Source: an uncultured Clostridia bacterium
Lineage (GTDB): Bacteria > Bacillota > Clostridia > Christensenellales > CAG-314
Direction: 5' to 3'
Length of the DNA stretch: 42,950 bases
Assembly: GCA_947586855.1 (NCBI GenBank)
Contig: CANPXV010000005.1
Location: forward strand, 1-42,950
Shown piece by piece: positions 31,859 through 41,200 of the stretch. Within the stretch, counting starts at the first letter, position 1, and each line of letters starts with the position of its first letter. The position numbers and the translations under genes were made by a program. Under the pieces are notes generated by a model. That model was not told the DNA's origin and made no database searches. It saw only the letters and a list, made by a program, of their open reading frames with translations.

Positions 31859-31896
31859 ATTTGCAGCGTCGAAATCTCGGCGCTGCAAATTTTTTT
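31859..31896 (+). terminator. terminator of lipoprotein 2
   Basis: ATTTGCAGCG pairs with CGCTGCAAAT and seven T follow. It matches the terminator at 29848-29885. Confidence 0.85.
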
Positions 31897-32055
31897 CGGT
31901 CAAACGCACCCCGCCGCCGTGCCCGCCTCGCCGACAAGGCAAGTGGAGACAGATTTCTTGACGTAAAGCGCCGCCTTGCGCCCACATCACCCCGTGTGGG
32001 CGGCAACCTGGCAAAAATGAACGAAACGTCAACATTTTCATTTTTTTATTCGATA
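31897..32055. other. spacer with a hairpin before lipoprotein 3
   Basis: CGCCCACA (31979-31986) and TGTGGGCG (31995-32002) form an 8-bp stem in a GC-rich stretch. The sequence then becomes AT-rich ahead of the promoter. No gene is visible. Confidence 0.5.
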
Positions 32056-32084
32056 TTGACTTTGAGTAGTTGCGGCATTATAAT
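32056..32084 (+). promoter_or_regulatory. promoter of lipoprotein 3
   Basis: TTGACT (32056-32061), 17 bp, and TATAAT (32079-32084) lie about 130 nt before the ATG at 32217, which has AAGGAG a few nt upstream. The long leader has no clear switch structure. Confidence 0.75.
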
Positions 32085-32216
32085 ATATAATAGATTGATA
32101 TGTGATAATTTAACTTTATGTATCGTCAGTTGCGGCAAATCGAGTTGTCGCAAGGCGATGTAACCAACAAGATTTTTGCCAAATGGCATTTTGTTTGGAG
32201 AAAAGGAGAAATTTCC

Positions 32217-35200
32217 ATGAAAAAGACTTTGCCGATTTTGCTTGCGCTTTTGTTAGTGGCGGCTATTGCCATGTTTGCGGCATGTAGCGAAAACATCATC
32301 ACGCCGATAAAAGATTGCACGGACGGACACACTTGGAGTGAAAAGATAATCACGCAGGACTGTGAGCAGGGAGGAACTTTGCAAAAAACCTGCACCGTCT
32401 GCGGCAAGGTGGAGACATCCGATTGGGGCCCCGCCGAGCACGTTTGGGGCAGCCCCGATATAACGCAGAACCCCACCTGCACCGTAGCGGGCAAGCAAAC
32501 AGTTACCTGCACCGTCTGCGGAAAATCGGGCGAACAAGAGATCCCCGCAGCCCACACCAAGGGCGACAAGGTGGACGCTGTTGCAGCCACCTGCACCCAA
32601 AGCGGCATGCAGCAGTATTGGAAGTGCGTCAACTGCGACGCCAAACTCGACGCCGACGGCAATGCTGTCACGGACGAGCAGCTTGTGGTTGCGGCGTTGG
32701 GCCACAAATACCGGCTGGACGCCACTCAGGGCGACAACGGTTGGACCTGGACAGGCACCGAGGGCGCTGTTGCACACTTCAAGTGCGCCAACGACAACTG
32801 CCCCGATCCCATCAAGGATGTGACGGCGCAAATCACCTCTCAAAAGGTGGATAATACCACAACCTACACGGCCACGGCAACAGTGCCCGAGACGACGGAT
32901 GAGACTGTGACGGACACCAAAACCGTCACCGACACCCCGCAGCCGCAACAGCACGTGCACGTCTACGGACAGCCCACTTGGGTTTGGGAGGACGACTTCT
33001 CCAAGGCGACGGCCACATTTACCTGCACGGGCGATGGCGATTGCGACCAGCCCACGGTAACGGTGGTGGCCGAGGGCGAAAGCATTTCGTCGCAGATCAC
33101 CCAAGAGGCCAACTGCACAACGCCCGGACAGCAAACCTACACGGCACACGTGCAAGGCCCCGACGGCAAGCCCTATATGGACGCCAAAATCGAGGACCTT
33201 GGCAACGATCCCGACAAGCACGACTTCTCGAAGCCTGTGGAGCAGCAAGAGCCCACCTGCACCGAGCCCGGTCACACGGCAGGCCGGCAGTGTTCTCGCT
33301 GCGACGCCACGCAGGACGTGGACGAAATACCTGCCAAGGGCCACAGTTACACCTTGGCAAGCACGCCATGGACCTGGTCGCAGGACAACGCCCAAGCTAC
33401 GCTGCACCTGGTGTGCTCCAACGACGCTGATCACACGCAGGAAATTGACGTGGACAGCACATCTCAAAGCGCCAGCGCCGATTGCACAACGCCCGGCGAC
33501 GTGACCTACACAGTAACCATCACCAAGGAGGAACTTTCTCAACAACTCAATCTCAAACCGAACGACAAACTTGACGTGGAAGAAACCAACCTCACCGCCA
33601 CCCAAAAGGTAAGTGGGGTAGCTCTCGGCCACAATTTTGAGGCGAAATTTGATTGGCCGCAATCCTACGACAACAAAACTTTGCCCGAGGTGACGGTCAC
33701 GCTTGATTGCTCTCGTTGCGAAGAGGAGATAACCAAAGGCCTCACCGTCACAGAAAAGGGCACGCACGAGGCCCCCACCTGCACACAGGGCAGCAGCGCC
33801 ACCTTTACCGCCTCGGTAGAATATGAGGGCAAAACCTACACGGACGAGCACACCTACCAACTTGACCCCACAGGCCACAGCTGGGTAGTAGATACCAACA
33901 ATCGCGGCTGGATCTGGGGCGAATACAACGATGGCAATCCCACTGTTACGGTTGATATCAAGTGCGCAAACTGCACCGGAACCAAAACGATAGACGCAAC
34001 GGCGACCTTGGTTGGGCAAGTCGAGCAGTCCACCTGCACACAGGCGGGCAAGGCGACCTATTCTGCCTCGGCGCAGTACGAAAAAGCCACATTCAACACA
34101 ACCGAAAATCGCGAATACACGCTGCCATTGGCCGCTCACCAATGGGGAAAGACCTACACAAGCGTCGGTGAAAGCGGCCACTATCGCACCTGCACGGTAT
34201 GCTCTACGCACGATGTGACGGTTGGGCACACTTTGAGCGCCAAGCCGGAGCAATCCACCGACAAAAAGCACATCTACAAATGCACCGCCGATGGCTGCGG
34301 CTACACCAAGGAAGAGGCCTGCACGGTAGTGGACGGACAATGCAACAAGTGCGACGCCGACTATCGCACGGAAGTGACGGTGTACTTCCACAAAGCCGAC
34401 GGCTGGACGGGCACAATCAAGGCCTACGCTTGGTACGGTACGGACGAGGCCAAAAACAAGCATGAGGTGCTTGGCGGTTGGCCCGGCACCGAGATGAACA
34501 GCGTCTCCGAAAAATTGGCCGACGTTGGCGGTTGGCACAAAATCACCTTCAAGGTGGCTGAGGAGCACATCAACGCCGACCTGTATGTAATTGTCAACAA
34601 CAAAGTGGCCGATGTCGACGGCGGCAAGCAAACGTCCGATGTCAAGGTGACCGCCTCCACAATTTATATCCCCGGTGTGGACAGCAGTATCGGAGATGTG
34701 ACCGCTTGCATAACGGCGAAAGAGGCCATTGAGCGGGAGAAATCACAGCCCACAGATTGGTATCTTGTTGGCGTGTTGCACGGCGTTAACAGCTGGCCTG
34801 ATAAGCAAGGTGCAATGCAAGGCGAGTCGCAACAACTCTTCTTCGATGGAACATATACGCAAGTCAAGTTTGAGTTCTTCAAGGGTGATAAATTCAAACT
34901 TAAAAACATCATCGACGACAGTTGGCTTGGATATCTGAATTTGGTAGAACAAGGACATGCTGCCGACATAGATATTTCAAAACTGTTTAGCGACGTTGAC
35001 GGGTACGATCACAACATACAAGTCAACGAGGCGTGCACGGTATATGTCAAGTTGTACACCGATTCGCAAGACGGACATCACTCCATTGCGGTTTACGTGG
35101 AGAGCCTGACGCACACGCACGTCAAGGATACTGTCAAGGGGTTGCAAACCCAAACGGACCCCGGCTGCGAAACCACCGGCCAAGGCTACTATCTGTGCAG

Positions 35201-38200
35201 AGGCTGCGACAAGCATATTGACGAAAATGGCAACGAGCTGAGCAGTGGCAAATACATCACTATCCCTGCCACAGGGCACAAAGATGTCCACAAGGTGGAA
35301 AAGCAAGACGCCACCTGCACCGCAGTGGGCTACAAGGCGCACTTCGAGTGCAAAACTTGCGGAAAGTGGTTTGAAGAAAGCGACACAAGCTACCAACATT
35401 CGATGGAAGCCAAAGCGCAAGAATTTGAAATCGCTATGACGGCCCACACCTATCAGGTCACATCCGTCGCTTGGGCGGCCGACATTAGTGGTGCAGCCAC
35501 GCAGCCTGCAATTGTTGTCAAGTGCAAAAATTGTGTTGCGACCCTCACAGAGGGGGCGGAAGGATACAGTGTCCAATATACCTCTGATGAAACCGCTGCA
35601 AAGTGCGATGCGGAAGGTAGCAAAACCTACACGATCACGGTTACTTTCGGCGAGCAGCAGCTTGACTTTGCCGACGGTGTACAAAGCTCCAAAACGTACA
35701 CCCTGCCTGCGCTTGTGCACAACTGGAAGTTGGCCGACGGCGAGCCCTACACTTGGGACGTCTCGGAGGACGCTGCAAAAATCACCTTCCACCTGGTGTG
35801 CGAAAACGGCGACAACTGCGATGTCAAAATGCAGGACGTTGTTGTGGACGGCGAGGAGTATTTCAAGCTTGAAATCACCGACCAGCCCAACTGCAACAAG
35901 CAAGGAACAGGCCATTACGTCGTCACGGACCAACTGACGGCCGATGTGGTGAAGGGAAAAGCAACGACAGAAGGCAACTTTACTATTGACTCGTTGCAAG
36001 TGGCTCAAAGCGACGATGTCACTTTGTCCAAAAATGATACTCACAACTTTACGGGTGCAATCAAGATGGACGAGGGCGACAACAACACCCACTCCTATCT
36101 ATGCACAAACGGTTGCGACCAATACGGCGATCCTCAATCGTGTACCGCCAAGGGCGATGGCAATTATTTCTTCGACGAGACAGGCACGCAGCATTGGCAG
36201 CTTTGCGAGTGCGGCCGCAAATTGAATGTAGCCGACCACCAATACAGCAACAAGGACGCCTACACACATAACGACGGCCTTGGAACGCACAACAAAAAGT
36301 GCGATATCTGCGGTAACACTCAAAGCGAGGATTGTACTGCGAAGAAAGAATACGAACACGACAACGACTTCCATTGGCACTTGTGTCAATATTGCAATGC
36401 GGTAATTTCTTCCACAAGGCAGGAGCACAACTTCATCGGAGACGACAACCACTGCGAGCAGTGCAATGTTGTCAAATCTCAGGTGGAAATCAGCTGGGAC
36501 AATGGCGGCGCACAAACCCACAATGTGGATGACCTCCAAGCCGCTATCCAATACATCACGTCCCAAAAAGACGGTGCCCTTTCCGGCGTCACGGACATCA
36601 CCATCACCCTGGCCAACGGCACAACGGCGGCCGCATTCGGCGTGCCCGATGGTATCAACCTCACGTTGGTGCTGGGCGGCGACTACACTGTGTCCGGCGG
36701 CACAATAACGGTGCCCACAGGCGCTTCGCTTGCAATCCGCAGCGAGGGCGGCAAAAACGTGCGTCCCGACAGCAACTATGCGGCGAAAGTGGCGCTTACA
36801 TTTACCCAAACGCTCATCAGCAACGGTGGCACCCTGACGCTGGACAAAGTAACTGTTGTCGGCTGGGGCGAAGGCACTGTTGCGGTGCACAACAAAGGCA
36901 CCCTCAGGCTGGCAAACGGCGGCGCAATATCCGCAAGCGGCACAGCGTTGGCGGTGGAAAGCGGCAGGGTAGAGGCCACAGACGGCACAATCACGGGCAA
37001 AGTGGTTGTGGCGTGCAATGGCGAGGTCAAGTTGCCAAGCGGTTTTGTTGCGGCAAATCTCCAACTTGATGGCATAGTTTGCGACAATGCAAACGTAGCC
37101 ATTGGCGACACAAAGCAGTCCCACATCTACACGGCCGTGTGGACGTGGCAACCCAACGAAACGCCGTTGGATAGCGCCGATACAATCCCCACTGCAAGCG
37201 CAACTGTCACATGTAGCATTTGCGGCGACAAGCACGAAAGCGTCAATGCAACCGTCACCAAAAATGACGGCGGCACGGATCCCACCTGCGAAAGCACAGG
37301 CACCGCCACCTTTACGGCAAAAGTTGAAGGCTACAACCTCGAAGGCACGTCCGAGGTTTACACGATAAAGGCCCTTGGGCACACTTGGAAAGTCGCCGAC
37401 ACCCCCTGGACATGGGCGGAAGATTTCTCCAAAGCGTATTTCCACCTGGTTTGCACAACGGACGGACAACACACAAAGCAAATAGAGGTAACGCCTGAAA
37501 CTGACGAGGGCACACCTACTTGTACAGCCGTTGGCAAAGTAACCCACACGGCAACTATCTCAATCGCAGAAATAACGGAACAAACTTCTGGTGACAATAT
37601 TGATCAGCTGAGCGAACAAAGCTACACTAACACTGTTGACGGCGTGGATATACCCGCCCTTGGGCACGAGTGGAAGATAACCAACGTGGATCTTGGCGAG
37701 GTAGACTTTGCGAACAAGACAGCCTCTCTCACCGTCACGCTAACATGCCAACGTGGCGAAAACGGCTGCAATAGCTCAACCCACACCGTAACTCTTGAAG
37801 GCGTAAAATCTACAAGCGAAATTGAGGCTACTTGCACACAAGCGCAAGTGCTCACATTCAGCTGCAACGTAGCGGCTGAGGTAGAAAATCTGCTCACAGA
37901 TGAACATAATGGCAGTGTTGCAAATGGCGACGAACTACAAGATCTCACCGCCACGGGCAAGGCGTTGGGACACAACTATACCACCGGCGAGGGCGCATGG
38001 AGTTGGCAACCTGACGGCGACAACTACAATGTCACTCTCACGCTTACCTGCTCTCGTTGCAAAGATGGCGACGGCTACACAAAGGTACTTACCAAAGAGG
38101 GTATCGCACCCGAAACCACAACACCTGCCACTTGCGATAAGGCGGGCAGCAAATTCTACACAGTGACGTTTACCGCCCCCGAGGACGACGCCACAAACAC

Positions 38201-41200
38201 CTATCCCGAGTCGATGACGGGCAACCACACCGACACAATCGAAGCCCTTGGCCACGAGTGGGAGATAACCGACGTAGCTCTCCAAGAAGGGTCGGTCAAC
38301 TTCGAGCAAAAGACGGCCACTCTCACCGTCACGCTGACATGCCAACGCTCCGAAAACGGCTGCGAAAGCTCAACCCACACCGTCACGATAAGTGGTGTGG
38401 AGGGAGTTGAAACAACCGCCGCATTATGCACGGTTGCGCAAGTGCTTACATTCAGCGGTACAGTAAGAGCGGTTGACAAAACTGTCAAACTTGACGAACT
38501 GACCGCAACAAAAGCGCTTGGAGAACGTGATACTGTCACGGGATCGAAGGAGTTCGAGTTGACCGCCACGGGCGAGGCTCTCGGCCATGACTTCGAGGAG
38601 TACGTGGACAGCGTATACCAAGAAAGCGGCCGCGGCCATGTGGTGCAATGTCACCGCACAGGTTGCGATGTCTTTGACGACGAATCGAACGCCCAACCCC
38701 ACGTGTACGGCGACTTCCATCACATCGACGGTACGGAAACGCACAGAGCCACCTGCTCCAAGTGCCACGCCACGGCACCTTTGCCCTGCAAACCCGTTGT
38801 GAGCACCTCTGGCAACGGAGAACAGGAAGTTTGCCCCGACTGTAAAGAACATTACGAAATCACCGTAACTGTCCATTTCAGGCTCTACAACTACACGGAC
38901 AATGATAATCAGTCTAACAGCAAAACCTGGACTCCGGCTGGTTTTAGAATTTATGCTTATAGCGGAGAAAATGACAAAATTTTAGGAGAAGGATATCCAG
39001 GCAAATATCTTGATACTGTTAAATCAACAGGCACATGGTATTCTACGACCTTTACTGTAAGGAAAGGTTGCATTGCAAACGATTTGTTTGTAATACTTAA
39101 TGACTACTACTATACAGATCGAGTTAAGACGGGAGATATTTTGGTAACTGCTCCCGAAATCTGGATCAACGCCTACTCCAATGCAGCTGTTTGCTACACC
39201 TCAAAACAAGCTGCCGAAGACGCTACTAAACCATATAGTGGGTGGACAGTGGCCGGCACATTCAACAATTGGAGCCTGCTTGCAGGATTTGAGTTTACTA
39301 GCAGTAGTAAGTTGGTGCTCAACCTCAAAGCTGGTACCGAGTTCAAGGTTGTAAATGGCAGCAGCTGGTATGGATATGGCAACGGCAATATACAAATAAA
39401 GGACACTAACGGTGGCTCACTTACTTGGGATAAGATAGCGTATAAAGATAGTTACGATAACAACATCAAACTCCATTACGACTGCCGCTTGGTATTTACA
39501 GTAAGTGGTAGCTCTGCCGTAATCACGGTTATTGGTAGGAAAGAAAAAGAGAATGATCCAAATCCGTTTATAGAGGAACACGTCCTGGGCACCAAGCACG
39601 AGGCCAAGGATCCCACTTGCTCAACCGGCGGCAATGTGGAGTATTGGATCTGCAAAAATTGCGGCGCAAAGCTGGATGCAACGGGCAAGGTGCTCTACGA
39701 TATCACCCTCCCCGCAACCGGCGTCCACAAGGGACAAGAGGTTAAGGCACAAGAGGCAACTTGCCAAGCCGACGGCTGGAACGCTTTCTACAAGTGCAGC
39801 GAGTGCGGCATGTGCGCAAAAACGGAATACGGTGAATACAAGTACACCGAGGACGCTATCAAACAGGCAGTCAAACGTGACAAACTTGGCCACAGCTACA
39901 AGCTGGCGGATGAAGCGTGGACGTGGAACATCACCGGTGACACAGTTACCGTCACGCTCCATTTGGTGTGCGCAACATGCAGCGACCCCGCCCAGACGAG
40001 GGACATCCCGTTCACCTATCAAGAGGACAGCCGCAATATAACTTGGAGTCAATCCGTAGCGGCCACCTGCACCGAGGCTGCAAAGGGCACCTACACGGTG
40101 TCGATCAGCAACAGCGACCTGCTGGCCAAGTTGCACGAAATTGCCGACGAAAACACTGCCACACTTGACGGCACCGTCACGAAAACCATCAGCGCCACAA
40201 GCGAAGCTACCACCCGCGGCGAAGCCCTTGGCCACAGCTACAAGGTGGAGTGGCAATGGCAGCCGGATTACAGCTGGAACAGCAATCAGTTGCCCACGGT
40301 TACAGCCGTGCTTACCTGCACAAACGGAGAATGTGGCGACACGCAAACAATCACGCAGGATATCACAGTAAGCCTTGAAGGCAGCAAAACTCCTCCCACG
40401 TGCGAGGCGGCTGGAAGCGCATCATATACTGCCAAATTCTCATATGAAGGCACGGAATACAGCACGGAAGCACCTCACACCTACAATTGGGACGCCCTTG
40501 GACACAACTATCAGGTGGCGTGGGGCGAGCTGCAACCCGAAGGCGAAGGCTACAAGTGCACAATCACGTTTACTTGCAACCGTTGCACAGAGGGCGACGG
40601 GCACACCTACACGGAGACTGTCTCGGCTGCCAAACCCCAAGGCGACGGCGACTATCTTGCGCCCACTTGCGAGGTGGACGGCTATCAGAAGTACAGCGTA
40701 ACGTTTACGAAAAAAGAGGGGCAAAATTACAACGAGACCTCAACAACAAAGACAGTTACACTTGCCGCACTCGGTCACAGTTTTGTGCCGGATAAGGGCG
40801 AGGGTCACAACGTTGGCTACACGTTTGGCAATGACGGCGCCAATGGCACGCTGACAATCTACCTGATGTGCCAGCATGAAAACAGCCACAAGGTGACAAT
40901 CACTGTCGGTATGGTCGGCACGGAAACACAGCCCACTTGCGAGGCAAACGGCTACTACACATTTGAGGGCATGCCGCTTGACCATGAGGCGATAAAGGAA
41001 AAGTTGGCAAGCGCTTCGTACAGCGATGGCAGCAACTATACGGAAAAAGACACCGTTGCCGCAAGCGTCAGCGTCACGCTCGAACAACAAAAACCGGATA
41101 GCGGCAATCTCGCCACGGGCCACCTGTACGAGCTGGATAAGAGCGGTGACTACACCGACGGCTACACGTTCGGCAATGACGGCGCCAATGGCACTCTGAC

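Noticed and set aside
32253..34631. Long open frame on the minus strand (792 codons)
   Set aside because: It is a mirror of the giant lipoprotein gene, caused by its codon usage. It has no SD and no credible protein features. The same applies to minus frames at 26704-28200 and 16063-17784.
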